A DNA stretch of 64,000 nt from Scheffersomyces stipitis CBS 6054 (lineage: Eukaryota; Ascomycota; Pichiomycetes; Serinales; Debaryomycetaceae): contig NC_009046.1 of NCBI RefSeq assembly GCF_000209165.1, positions 930,001 to 994,000 of the forward strand. Reading direction: 5' to 3'. The notes under the pieces were generated by a model that had not been told where the DNA came from, made no database searches, and saw only the letters and a program-made list of their open reading frames with translations. Shown one piece after another: positions 38,429 to 47,760 of this stretch. Position numbers and translations under genes: made by a program. The first letter of the stretch is position 1. Each line of letters opens with the position of its first letter.

Positions 38429-39979
38429 ATGAGCAATTCCATAATTTGGTTGAGTACCTTGCTCACGTTAATCACAGCCCCAGTACTTGCAGAAGTATCG
38501 CCAGAATCAGTGCTAGCTGACTTAAAACCTATCATTGGTGTGTCTCCGGAAGACCAGCATCTATACAATCCAATAATAGAGGCTGGTAGTGGAAAAAGAA
38601 CCTGGAAATGCTTGGGGAATCCCGAAATCGTGCTTTCATATGATCAAATAAACGACAATTATTGCGATTGCCCCGATGGTCTGGATGAACCGGGGACAAA
38701 TGCTTGTCCGTATAATGAAAAGGCCAAATTTTACTGTGCAAACAACGGCCATATACCTGGATATATAGAGAACTACAAGTTAAATGATGGAGTATGCGAT
38801 TATGATATTTGTTGCGATGGTTCAGACGAGTACCAGACTGGCAAATGTGAGAATAAGTGTCCACAGATCCACCAACAGTACGTGGAGTATAGTGAAAGAG
38901 TTAAAAAAGACATCGAAAAGTCACTCCAGATCAAGACAAAATTGATCGAAATCGCCCAAATTCGCAAAACTGAAGACCAGAATAAATTGAAGGAATTGAA
39001 GGAAGCCTTAGCTAAGAAAACAAATGATTTAGAACAGTTGCAACAGGCCACCGTGGATCAAACAGAAGACAACAAAGACATTGGCCTGGTGTTCGATAAG
39101 CTTTCTCCGCATATCAACGAGCTTACACATCAAGTGACAAAGCACCACGACAACTTATTGAAACAGGAAAATAAGATTTTGCATCTTGAGAAGATATTGG
39201 CGGCATTAACTAAAAACTACAATCCTAATTTTAACGATGCAGCAGTGAAGGAATCAGTCAACAAATTCCAGGAATATGTTTCCAACAAGGAGGACGAACT
39301 AGTAGAACAAATTGAAGATACTCATAGACTCTTGGAAGCGTTAGCTCAGAAGTCGAAGAAGATCACTTGTACTCCTCATGACCAACCAGACGTAATCGAG
39401 ACTCCATCCCTTGCCCGCTTAATTCACCACTACGTTAGCTACATAGCAGAAAATTATTTGAATAGATTCTTGGATAAGAGGGTCGATGCTCTGGACTATT
39501 CGCCACTCTTCACCGAAGAGACACCATCCATGCCGTCATCGGAAGCAATTGAGAAGCTCGAAAAGGAAATAAAATCTCTTCAAATGGACGTATCTATTCT
39601 TGAGGATGACTTGAAAACTGACTATGGTCCCAATGATATATTGAGATCACTTGTATCGAGTAGAGTTGCAGGAAAGATCGGAGAGTACAACTACAACTTG
39701 GGATTCGTTGATACTATCACACAAGACGATGTTCTTATTGGGAGATTCCTGGAATTCAAAGACAATACATTAGTCTACAAGAATGGAGCAAAATGTTGGA
39801 ATGGTCCCAGCAGATCTGCAGTAGTTGAATTGATCTGTGGCCCGCACAACAAGTTGTTGACTGTCAGTGAACCAGAGAAATGCGAGTACTTATTCGAACT
39901 TGTCACGCCAATTATCTGTGAACCATTCACTGAGGATGAAATATTTGCCAACTTCAAAATTGATCACAGTCGTTTATAA
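38429..39979 (+). CDS. GTB1: Glucosidase II beta subunit (ER quality control)
   Basis: A 516-residue secretory protein with a signal peptide (1-21, cleaved after VLA). Two LDL-receptor class A-like Cys/Asp modules follow (about 58-150): NYCDCPDG-CTG-DEPGT and CDYDICCDGSDEY. Next is a long coiled coil (about 155-300). The C-terminal MRH domain (about 410-510) shows KCWNGPSRSAVVELICG and ends in CEPF. It pairs with the alpha subunit Rot2 to trim glucose from N-glycans in the calnexin cycle, and the MRH domain binds mannose. Length is near the fission yeast protein and shorter than Saccharomyces Gtb1 (702). The C-terminus lacks an HDEL-type signal. Confidence 0.92.
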   Translation: MSNSIIWLSTLLTLITAPVLAEVSPESVLADLKPIIGVSPEDQHLYNPIIEAGSGKRTWKCLGNPEIVLSYDQINDNYCDCPDGLDEPGTNACPYNEKAKFYCANNGHIPGYIENYKLNDGVCDYDICCDGSDEYQTGKCENKCPQIHQQYVEYSERVKKDIEKSLQIKTKLIEIAQIRKTEDQNKLKELKEALAKKTNDLEQLQQATVDQTEDNKDIGLVFDKLSPHINELTHQVTKHHDNLLKQENKILHLEKILAALTKNYNPNFNDAAVKESVNKFQEYVSNKEDELVEQIEDTHRLLEALAQKSKKITCTPHDQPDVIETPSLARLIHHYVSYIAENYLNRFLDKRVDALDYSPLFTEETPSMPSSEAIEKLEKEIKSLQMDVSILEDDLKTDYGPNDILRSLVSSRVAGKIGEYNYNLGFVDTITQDDVLIGRFLEFKDNTLVYKNGAKCWNGPSRSAVVELICGPHNKLLTVSEPEKCEYLFELVTPIICEPFTEDEIFANFKIDHSRL

Positions 39980-40043
39980 TTACAGAAGGAAGTAGCCAAT
40001 AAAAAAAACCTATGCATTTACCGATTCTAACATATACATATTA

Positions 40044-41468
40044 TTAATCGAATGTAATTTTCTTACCCTGGAATTTGACATTCTTGAGTTTCTCTTCTGC
40101 CAACTTCTTTGCCTCCCACGATGGATGCATCTTAGTGGTATCGCTTGGGGGGCCAGGAGCAGGTGATACTCCATTTCTAACTTTTCTGTCTCCGAGAGGA
40201 GCTGTATTGGAACCTGTTGGAGCAAGATTATTTTTCTCTTCCCTCTTCCGACATCTTTCTTCGTATTCGAGTCTTCTTCTTTCTCTATCACTTGCTGCTT
40301 TTTCAATTTCGGATTTGACATGCTTAGCTTCTCTACCATATTTTTGGGCCCAAATCTTTTGCCTTGCTCTTTGACCCCTTCTATTTTTTCTTTGCGTGGT
40401 AATATCTTTAACGACCTTGTCATTATCTACATCTTCACCTTCATCATCCGATCCACCTGAGAAGTAACCACTGGCTAACTGAGGAAGATTATAATCCTTC
40501 TTTTCCTTTTTTGTTGATTTTTTAGACAGCTCGTCTTGTTCAAAGAAACCATCATCGGAGCTAGAATCACTATCCAATTCTTCATCTTCTTCCGACTCAT
40601 CCGAAGGTTCTTCGTCCGTGACTTCATTGTAATTAATACTTGGATCCAAGTCAGGAGCTTGCTCTTCGTCTTCATTGTCTGAGTCCCCTACAAGTTTGTC
40701 ATAGATGGCAAATTTTTCATATACGCCTTCAGTGTCCAATTCTTCCATGTCTTCTTCTTCTTGTTCATGATGATCTTCATCGTCATCATCTTCACTTACT
40801 TCAGAATCACCGATGGAAGCTTCCTTTTCATCATCGCTTATTTCCCTTCCAGTAGCCTTCCTACGGGCATCCTTTTCTTGTGTTGTTAAGTTCCCTCTAA
40901 CGATTTTGAAAGACCATTCTATTTCCGATATTATGCTTTTAATGCTTTTGTTATTCCATAAATTGGAAAAGTAGTTGTTTAGATTCTTGTCGTTCTGACA
41001 GAACTGTATGAAGAATTTGGATGGATTGGCTATGTTTGATTTATCTAAAATTATTTCACGAACATCTTCAGATATGTAGTTTGGAGGGTTAAGTTTCAAG
41101 TCCTTGTTGATCAATATTGATGTTGTTAACGATTTCACCAACTTGGATGTTATGAGAAGCTTGACATTCTCACCAGATTCAAGGAAATTGATAGTTGACT
41201 GATTCTTGGTTTTGTCTTGTTTAAGTTTAGAGATTTCAGTTTTGACTACTTTATTGATCTCCTTCTCCAACTTCTTGTATGATCCATAGTACTTCTTATC
41301 AAAATACTCTTTCTTGAGTGCTAATATCTCGTTGTCTGCGTCTTTGACCGAGGTAGGTAATCTTTTCAAGAGCTTTTCGTTATTTCTAGCATTAAGCAAC
41401 TTCTTTGTATGTGGAAATCGGGCAGGGCAATTGTGGAACTTCACTTCCAAAAGATCAAGTCTCCACAT
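40044..41468 (-). CDS. BUD22: Ribosome biogenesis protein Bud22 (SSU processome)
   Basis: A 474-residue protein from the ATG at 41468; the open frame runs 12 codons further but only to a GTG. The N-terminal half is basic and helical (KLLNARNNEKLLKRLPTS, LKKEYFDKKYYGSYKKLEKE). The middle is strongly acidic (about 215-320) and the end is Lys/Arg-rich. The diagnostic piece is the C-terminus, HPSWEAKKLAEEK followed by FQGKKITFD, the Bud22/SRFBP1 signature. Bud22 acts in 18S rRNA maturation in the nucleolus. It shares a 232-base divergent promoter with TRM13 and converges with GTB1 with a 64-base gap. Confidence 0.92.
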   Translation of the reverse strand: MWRLDLLEVKFHNCPARFPHTKKLLNARNNEKLLKRLPTSVKDADNEILALKKEYFDKKYYGSYKKLEKEINKVVKTEISKLKQDKTKNQSTINFLESGENVKLLITSKLVKSLTTSILINKDLKLNPPNYISEDVREIILDKSNIANPSKFFIQFCQNDKNLNNYFSNLWNNKSIKSIISEIEWSFKIVRGNLTTQEKDARRKATGREISDDEKEASIGDSEVSEDDDDEDHHEQEEEDMEELDTEGVYEKFAIYDKLVGDSDNEDEEQAPDLDPSINYNEVTDEEPSDESEEDEELDSDSSSDDGFFEQDELSKKSTKKEKKDYNLPQLASGYFSGGSDDEGEDVDNDKVVKDITTQRKNRRGQRARQKIWAQKYGREAKHVKSEIEKAASDRERRRLEYEERCRKREEKNNLAPTGSNTAPLGDRKVRNGVSPAPGPPSDTTKMHPSWEAKKLAEEKLKNVKFQGKKITFD

Positions 41469-41700
41469 GATGAAAGTTCTAGTAGTGAACAAACGAATGT
41501 ACACAGTATATATAATACAGTCTAGTTTCAGACAGAGTAACTTCTACAGTATTTAAGAATTGATCTTGATCGCATTGGAAATTGAAACTTTTTCTGTGCG
41601 AAGAGCATCGAACAAATTATTGCAAATAAATTATTGCAAATAAAAAGGACAAAAAACTTATTGTAACTATAGTCAAAATTTTCAATACACACCATATACG
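41469..41700. promoter_or_regulatory. Divergent BUD22/TRM13 promoter with an RRPE-like element and a 14-base tandem repeat
   Basis: 232 bases. TGAAAATTTTGA (minus strand, 41673-41684) fits the RRPE motif of ribosome-biogenesis genes. AAATTATTGCAAAT occurs twice in perfect tandem at 41614-41627 and 41628-41641. Both flanking genes act in RNA maturation, which makes co-regulation plausible. Confidence 0.5.
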
Positions 41701-43050
41701 ATGACACAGGAGGTCAAGAAGAGGAGAACAGAGAAGAATTCAGATGTTGGAATTAACGATGTAAATCTTTTTCGATGCGAATACTTCATGATAAAGAAGA
41801 ACAGAAGATGTGCTATGCGAAGAAAAGGTTCTCAAAAGTACTGTTCCGAACATATAATCTACAACGAAAGCAGCAGTATAGTAAACACCGATACGAAGCT
41901 CTCAGAGGATGAAAGGGTTCCGTGTCCTCTTGATGGAAAACATACAGTTTGGAAGAAGAATCTCGCTGTCCACTTGAAGAAATGTAATGCCAAACCGGTT
42001 GAGAGAACCGAAGAATGGTTCTCAAAGGACATCAACGTAAAATTAAAGAACCTGCTAGGCGAGACAGAAGATATTACGAGGTCAGAGGACAAAACTTTGG
42101 ACGAAAAAGACCTCTACTCCAAGTACATTCCTATTATAGAAGGAATTAATTTCGAGCCTCTACAGTATCGAATCAGCGAACATTCAGGCTTGCAGCAGAG
42201 GTTGAACGAAGTCCTTATACAAAAGCATGCCTTGCAACAGTCCTCGTTGATCGGGAACATCAAAGATGCTAAGCTTTTACTGCCAAACAATACGTTTGTA
42301 GAATTTGGATGCGGAAAAGCCGAATTGCTGAGATTCGTCAACCTCTGTCTTCTCGATGATTTGAAGCAGAAGGTAAATAACGAGGTAACACTAGAAAACT
42401 ATGGATATGGGTTCATAGATCGTGGAGTCAATAGGATGAAGATGGATAAGAAGATTTTAAAGGACTGCTTAGACTCTCCGATTGAAATAACACCCAGAAT
42501 ACAAAGAACTAGGATTGATATCAAGGATTTAGACTTGGACAAATTTATCAATAAGCTTCAACCTTCGAAGATTGTTGCAATCTCCAAACACTTGTGTGGT
42601 GCAGCCACCGATTTGACATTGAAACTGTTGCTCAATTCATCACTTTTATCTGATAATAGGGATAAGTTTGGCGGCCTATTAATTGCCATGTGCTGTAGGC
42701 ATGTGTGCTCATATGACCAATTACTTCCTAAATCGCGAGAGTATCTTGCCGAGAAAGGTTTCAAGACTCCAGATTCGTTTCGAATACTCAAAAAGATGGT
42801 TTCATGGGCAGTGTGCAGTAAGAAAGAACACGCAAAGAATGTCGAGAGATTGGAAGCTGAGCATATAAGCCAATTGGATTACTCTAGTAGGGAGAGGTTG
42901 GGGTTTGTTGCTCGTAGATTAATTGACGAAAGCAGAGTATATGCATTGAAGTCCATGTTGAGTGGGTTTGAGGTGAAGATGTTCTGGTACGTCGAGAAGG
43001 ATGTCACATTGGAAAATGTATGTCTCTATGTCGGCCAGGAGCCAATGTAA
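41701..43050 (+). CDS. TRM13: tRNA 2'-O-methyltransferase Trm13
   Basis: A 449-residue enzyme that methylates the 2'-hydroxyl of nucleotide 4 in the acceptor stem of tRNA-Gly, -Pro and -His. An N-terminal CCCH-type zinc segment (CEYFMIKKNRRCAMRRKGSQ, about 26-45, with CSEH) is followed by a CHHC finger (CPLDGKHTVWKKNLAVHLKKC, about 75-95). The methyltransferase domain starts with FVEFGCGKAEL at about 199. It continues with SKHLCGAATDLTL (about 297) and LIAMCCRHVCSYDQ (about 330), all typical of Trm13. A CTG codon at 42328 occupies the position that is Ser in the human enzyme. Saccharomyces Trm13 has 476 residues. Confidence 0.94.
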   Translation: MTQEVKKRRTEKNSDVGINDVNLFRCEYFMIKKNRRCAMRRKGSQKYCSEHIIYNESSSIVNTDTKLSEDERVPCPLDGKHTVWKKNLAVHLKKCNAKPVERTEEWFSKDINVKLKNLLGETEDITRSEDKTLDEKDLYSKYIPIIEGINFEPLQYRISEHSGLQQRLNEVLIQKHALQQSSLIGNIKDAKLLLPNNTFVEFGCGKAELLRFVNLCLLDDLKQKVNNEVTLENYGYGFIDRGVNRMKMDKKILKDCLDSPIEITPRIQRTRIDIKDLDLDKFINKLQPSKIVAISKHLCGAATDLTLKLLLNSSLLSDNRDKFGGLLIAMCCRHVCSYDQLLPKSREYLAEKGFKTPDSFRILKKMVSWAVCSKKEHAKNVERLEAEHISQLDYSSRERLGFVARRLIDESRVYALKSMLSGFEVKMFWYVEKDVTLENVCLYVGQEPM

Positions 43051-43254
43051 CTTAGTAGAGTATGCTATCTAATATGAATAAATGTTCTGGGAAATATCCC
43101 TCTCCAGGATAAGATTGATGAATTTAATGTGAGATTACAATGGTGCTTTCGTTTCAATACAAAATAAAAAATGCGATGTTTTTGTCTTCAATTAAAATAC
43201 TATGAACTAAATAAGAATTTCTAAACAATGCTTCGTACACTATACAGAGCATGC

Positions 43255-43758
43255 TTAGATCTTTTCAGCCTTGACACCGTGCTTCCAGATAGCAACGTAT
43301 GGGGTGGTACCGTCTTCACGGTAGTTCAACAAGACAATCATGGCATCTGGGTCCATAGATTCACCTGTGTAGAAGTCCCAGTCGTTGAAAGAACCGACAA
43401 TCTTCTTGACGTAGGCGGTGGCACCCTTTTCGAAAACTTCGACTTCTTCTGGGTTCTTTTCAGCCAAGTGAGCCTTGACAGCCTTCATGTAACCCTTGAT
43501 GTAAGTCAAGAAAGACTTCTTGTCGAATTGAGTTTGTTGCAATCTGAAGGAGTAGACAACGTTGTTAACGGTTTCAGCACCGTCTTCAACGTCTTCATCA
43601 CCGTCTTCAGCGGAAGGGTTGGCACCGATATCGATGTCACCGTTACCAACAGTGACCATAGCACAGTCAGCTTCGTAGATGACACCACCGACTTCCTTTA
43701 CGTCGTAAGCGTCAGACAACAATTCGTCTCCAGAAATAACGTCAGTGTAAATAATCAT
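43255..43758 (-). CDS. TMA19: Translationally controlled tumour protein homologue Tma19
   Basis: A 167-residue protein, the exact length of yeast Tma19 (TCTP). It starts MIIYTDVISGDELLSDAY, has the flexible acidic loop at about 45-65, the helical hairpin (KKSFLTYIKGYMKAVKAHL, about 85-105) and ends in the IVLLNYREDG and PYVAIWKHG blocks. Tma19 associates with ribosomes and moves to mitochondria under stress. Codon use is extremely biased (GAC, GAA, TTG, GTC, AAG), as for the most abundant proteins, and there are no CTG codons. The opposite strand is also open across the gene, a side effect of this bias. Confidence 0.97.
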   Translation of the reverse strand: MIIYTDVISGDELLSDAYDVKEVGGVIYEADCAMVTVGNGDIDIGANPSAEDGDEDVEDGAETVNNVVYSFRLQQTQFDKKSFLTYIKGYMKAVKAHLAEKNPEEVEVFEKGATAYVKKIVGSFNDWDFYTGESMDPDAMIVLLNYREDGTTPYVAIWKHGVKAEKI

Positions 43759-44279
43759 GATGAGTAGCGGTCAATTGAACTTGTTCCTTGAGGGTCGGAA
43801 GAATGAAATGAAATCATCTGTTTCGAAAAAGTTTTTTTAATATACCACTTTGTTCAAATTTTTTTTCAGATGGCTCACGTGCCCTTGGAGATGGATTATC
43901 TTGACTTCCCAAATAGGTAATATGTGTATTCTTGAATTAGGTGGAAATGTGAGTATATAGTGGGAAGTGAATCAAATCATGTTTATGATACACATTTGGT
44001 TATGGGGAAGGTTGCAGATAGAAACGTCTTTCAACAGTCTTATTAAGGAGTCCAATATAGCTTTTCTACAAAGGTCTAGTGAAAAATAAAGCTTTCAACT
44101 TATTTCTGTAGAGAGAGGAAATGAAGTTTATCAGCATCTTAAAATCTTCTCTGATAGCAAATTTCAAAGTACCTTATAAATGACTCAAATAATACAAAAC
44201 ACAGGTACTTCTCATTTTCGTTATTATTGTTATTATTACTGTTATTACTATAAATGATGTACTGTTACATGTGAATTGC
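43759..44279. promoter_or_regulatory. TMA19 promoter and DAP2 3' flank
   Basis: 521 bases. On the TMA19 side are long T/A tracts (43,831-43,867) and a CACGTG at 43876-43881, about 120 bases before the ATG. In CTG-clade yeasts Cbf1 sites occur at translation-related genes. Imperfect TTA triplets lie at 44,221-44,255 near the DAP2 end. No gene was seen. Confidence 0.5.
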
Positions 44280-46838
44280 TTATGCAAACTCACCATTGAA
44301 TGCTCTTCTTAAGAAAGTCAAAATACGATCGTACACAACCTTATTACCGTTGTGGTAACGAATAGAATGGTCGCTGTCTGGAAATATCATGAAGTCGAAG
44401 TTTTCAATGTTTCCCAAGTTGAACTCGTCAATTAATTTCAATGTATTCTGAACATGCACGTTATCATCCCCACTTCCATGGCCAATGAAAAACTTTTTGA
44501 CGTGTTCAAAATTGGTTATATTATGAATGGAAGCAATTTCGTATCCCGCTGGATTTTCTTGAGGGGTTCTCATGTATCTTTCTGTGTAAATGGAGTCATA
44601 CAACTTCCATTTGGTAACTGGTGCGATGGAAACTCCATAAGAAAACACTTTATGCTTAACATCAGTTTCAAGTGTTTTCAATGTAAGAAATCCTCCATAT
44701 GACCATCCCCAAATAGCAATTCTATCAGAATCAACGTAACTCTTCTCTGACCATAATCTAGCAGCTGCTATTTGATCCAACGGTTCATACTTTCCTAATT
44801 TGTCGCGGACAATAAATTTGTACTGTGATCCCAAATCATCATTGTAGTTATTGTAGCCAGTACCTCTGCCGTCAACTGTAACCACAATAGCATTCAATTC
44901 AGCTGCAACAACCGAGCTGAAACTAACTGCAAAGTTCTTTGTTACAAGCTGAGAGCCTGGTCCACCATATACAAAAAATAACACCGGGTACTTATGACGA
45001 CTATCAAAGTGTAATGGCAATGTCTCAATGGCATTCGCTTTGAAAATTTCACCAGTTTCTTCGTCTTGTAATTCAATAACTTCATATTTTACCTCAGGAA
45101 TAAGGTAATCATCTAAATTGTCGATGACCTCTTGATTTGACTCAATAGTCTTGACATCCTTAAGAGAGGATAAATCAATCAACTTTTGATATGGAACTTC
45201 TGGACCTTCATAGGTCAATAATAAATATCTGGATCCAGATGAAAATGACCCAGCGAACCAACCTTCACCACTTGTGATATTTTCTACTTTTGGAAGTCCA
45301 TTATTGGACTTGTCAAACAAACTAACTGAGTGGATGTGTCTTTCGACAGAAGATTTCATGGTACTGACAAAGTAAACTTTATTCTTGTTGAAATCAAATG
45401 CCTCAACTCCGCCTACCACTTCCCATTGGCCGTTGGTCAACAAGACACCTTCAGATGCGCTGGGGGGTGAGAAATAAGCCAAATGGTTGAAACCTCCTGA
45501 GACAACAGTGTCAACATAACCATCTTCTAAACGACCCAACGATTCATTTTTAGGAACAAACAAGGTATTAGAAGTTACTTCAAACCAGCTGTCATCAGCG
45601 GTTAAGCTTCTTACTATCTTGGATTCATTTTGAACACTGTCAACCAAAAATATTTCCAATAAATCACTAGCTCTGTTTGAAGTCTTAACCAACACAGATG
45701 AACCCACCCAAACAACCTCAGTAATTAATCTGTCCAGCGACACAATCTTCTCAGATTTCAATTCCAAAAGCTGATCTTTTTCGGTATCCAAGTCGTAAAT
45801 AACCAACTCAACACTTGGGTTTGGGTACCCAGCCTTTGGATACTTGATTTGTACAACTTCCGGGTAGTCTTCATGGCCATTTTGAACGTAATAAGGAATA
45901 GTGAACTCAGGAACTTCGGTGTCATTTGACTTCAAAAAAGTAAATTTATCTCCACTTGGGGACCACCATAAAACAATATCGCCAGCAAAAACCTCTTCTT
46001 CGTAAACCCAGTCCGGCTTACCATTGAAGACCTGAGAACTTCCATCAAACGTGACCTGTTTGACTTCTCCAGATGCAATATTCTTCACATAGACATTATT
46101 GTCAAAAATAAATGCAATGTCGGTCGACTTTGGCGACCACGAAGTGACGGCCAACTTGCTTGTGGTGTCTAATATCGGAGTTATCGAGGATTCAGAGATA
46201 TCGAGCAACCAATACAATGCAAAACTTGAATGTCTCCAGTTGTGTGTAGCGTTTGTTTTCAAGATTGCCTTTGTTAAGTCTGGAGACGCTATCAAGGACT
46301 CAATTTTGTACTCTGTATCGCTGTAGTTAAATGTGGAACCATTGTACAAAGTGAACAGATAGTCATCGTCAACAATAGACTTGATAGTATATTCTAAATG
46401 TCCGTTGGAGTCATCCTTTAACACATATGTACCCTTATCGCTTTCGATGGACAGTGGTTCGTGGATCCACTGTAACGATTTATAATTTGGTCTGAACTTT
46501 CCGTCTCTTACAGCAGAGAAGTTCAAGGGAATCTTTCCGGAACCATCCCATGCTACAGCCGGCCTGCTTTGCAATAATGGAGGCGAGTTGGCCTTCAACA
46601 ATTGTTCGTATTCATGATGTAGTATTTCAGTGGTTCGCAAGTTTGTGATGGCAGTTATTAAGAAGGATGACCCCCATATCAAAATAGACAAAAGGACTCC
46701 AGAAATGAAGAAATTTTTGTAGTTGTAATGGTTGACCCGAGAACTAAACTCATTGTCGAGCTCCAGCTCATAGGATCGCCGAAAGTCTTTCTTCTTGACC
46801 TCCGGGACGTGAGCGTCACTATCGTACTTGTTGGTCAT
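44280..46838 (-). CDS. DAP2: Vacuolar dipeptidyl aminopeptidase B-like serine protease
   Basis: An 852-residue type II membrane protein of the DPP IV (S9B) family. A 42-residue cytosolic tail leads into one membrane anchor (about 43-66). A beta-propeller domain (about 110-570) precedes the alpha/beta-hydrolase domain. The catalytic Ser713 lies in GWSYGGF, the Asp in GSGDDNVH (791-792) and the His824 in PDSDHSIRYH. These enzymes remove X-Pro or X-Ala dipeptides. Saccharomyces has Dap2 (vacuole, 818 residues, short tail) and Ste13 (Golgi, 931 residues, long tail, trims alpha-factor). Tail and total length favour Dap2, but a Ste13-like role is not excluded. Several N-glycosylation sequons lie in the lumenal part. 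Confidence 0.9.
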   Translation of the reverse strand: MTNKYDSDAHVPEVKKKDFRRSYELELDNEFSSRVNHYNYKNFFISGVLLSILIWGSSFLITAITNLRTTEILHHEYEQLLKANSPPLLQSRPAVAWDGSGKIPLNFSAVRDGKFRPNYKSLQWIHEPLSIESDKGTYVLKDDSNGHLEYTIKSIVDDDYLFTLYNGSTFNYSDTEYKIESLIASPDLTKAILKTNATHNWRHSSFALYWLLDISESSITPILDTTSKLAVTSWSPKSTDIAFIFDNNVYVKNIASGEVKQVTFDGSSQVFNGKPDWVYEEEVFAGDIVLWWSPSGDKFTFLKSNDTEVPEFTIPYYVQNGHEDYPEVVQIKYPKAGYPNPSVELVIYDLDTEKDQLLELKSEKIVSLDRLITEVVWVGSSVLVKTSNRASDLLEIFLVDSVQNESKIVRSLTADDSWFEVTSNTLFVPKNESLGRLEDGYVDTVVSGGFNHLAYFSPPSASEGVLLTNGQWEVVGGVEAFDFNKNKVYFVSTMKSSVERHIHSVSLFDKSNNGLPKVENITSGEGWFAGSFSSGSRYLLLTYEGPEVPYQKLIDLSSLKDVKTIESNQEVIDNLDDYLIPEVKYEVIELQDEETGEIFKANAIETLPLHFDSRHKYPVLFFVYGGPGSQLVTKNFAVSFSSVVAAELNAIVVTVDGRGTGYNNYNDDLGSQYKFIVRDKLGKYEPLDQIAAARLWSEKSYVDSDRIAIWGWSYGGFLTLKTLETDVKHKVFSYGVSIAPVTKWKLYDSIYTERYMRTPQENPAGYEIASIHNITNFEHVKKFFIGHGSGDDNVHVQNTLKLIDEFNLGNIENFDFMIFPDSDHSIRYHNGNKVVYDRILTFLRRAFNGEFA

Positions 46839-47760
46839 GTGAGATTAGAACTTTGAATATAGCAAAGAATGAGAAGTCTGGATATGATAAGAGGACGAAA
46901 TCAGGCTGCTGAGCAGGAACTGACTATGTATCAATACCACGAAAAAGTATTCCAGATAATGAATGTATCTGGTAATTTTTAAATTCACAGCTTGCTTCAG
47001 ATGGTTTGGAATAGTTGGGACGTCAGTTGCAGACGGAACGACTTATAAGACGTAGAGTGACAGTGGAGGCTGAATTTCTAGCCAGGAGGAGCCGCACCAT
47101 TTGGTCCCAATGGAGATGTGAGCCAGGCATAGTAAAGCCTCAATCACGTGAAATTTCCGTACTTTATCTGCACTGTTCCACTCTAAAGCTCCGAAACATT
47201 TAGTGTGACAGCACACTAATTCTAGAGTGAAATCTAATTCTGAACGGTTGTCACCACAGTGTTGTGAAGAGTATAATTATGGCTCTTCTTCAGTTCAGTA
47301 TTTATTTATTTTGTGTTTTGTCTGTTGTTGTGGAAGTCCTTTTCGCCGTTTGGCTTGCTTAAAACTACCTAATGTTAGGCGCATTTGAAAATGAGATTTT
47401 GCGCATACACAAAGCTATTAGACTCCCGCTTCTGGCAATTTTCAGTCCGAGTATTTTGCACCTAACATATTTAGTTGTCCGCTGAAAACCAGATTCCATA
47501 AAGGACATGATTCGACTGAAGATGACAAGTATCCGATCTTCTTTGCTTTTGAGACATTCTTCTTATTCCTATGTTTATTACACATTCTTCAATTTGAAGT
47601 AGAATTACTAAATTATAAATGATTATACATTGTAAATTGGCAACGAAAGAAATGAAAATTATAATGCTAATGAGGCGATGTTATTGGTGGAGCTCTTCGC
47701 CAATAGTTGAAATGTTACATTTGTGAGCTCATTTTGTTCTCTTTTCTTCGGTGTTTTTCT
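46839..47760. other. Intergenic: DAP2 promoter and SLN1 3' flank
   Basis: 922 bases between two minus-strand genes. TCACGTGA lies at 47144-47151, about 305 bases before DAP2. A small inverted repeat GTGTGACAGCACAC lies near 47,203. A frame near 47,015-47,203 is not supported. No RNA gene was seen. Confidence 0.5.
47143..47151. promoter_or_regulatory. ATCACGTGA element upstream of DAP2 (Cbf1-type)
   Basis: Exact RTCACRTG match in the DAP2 promoter, with the palindrome TCACGTGA. Assigned by motif and position only. Confidence 0.4.

Noticed and set aside
43228..43767. 179-codon frame antisense to TMA19
   Set aside because: The strong codon bias of TMA19 removes stops on the other strand; the TMA19 identity is certain.
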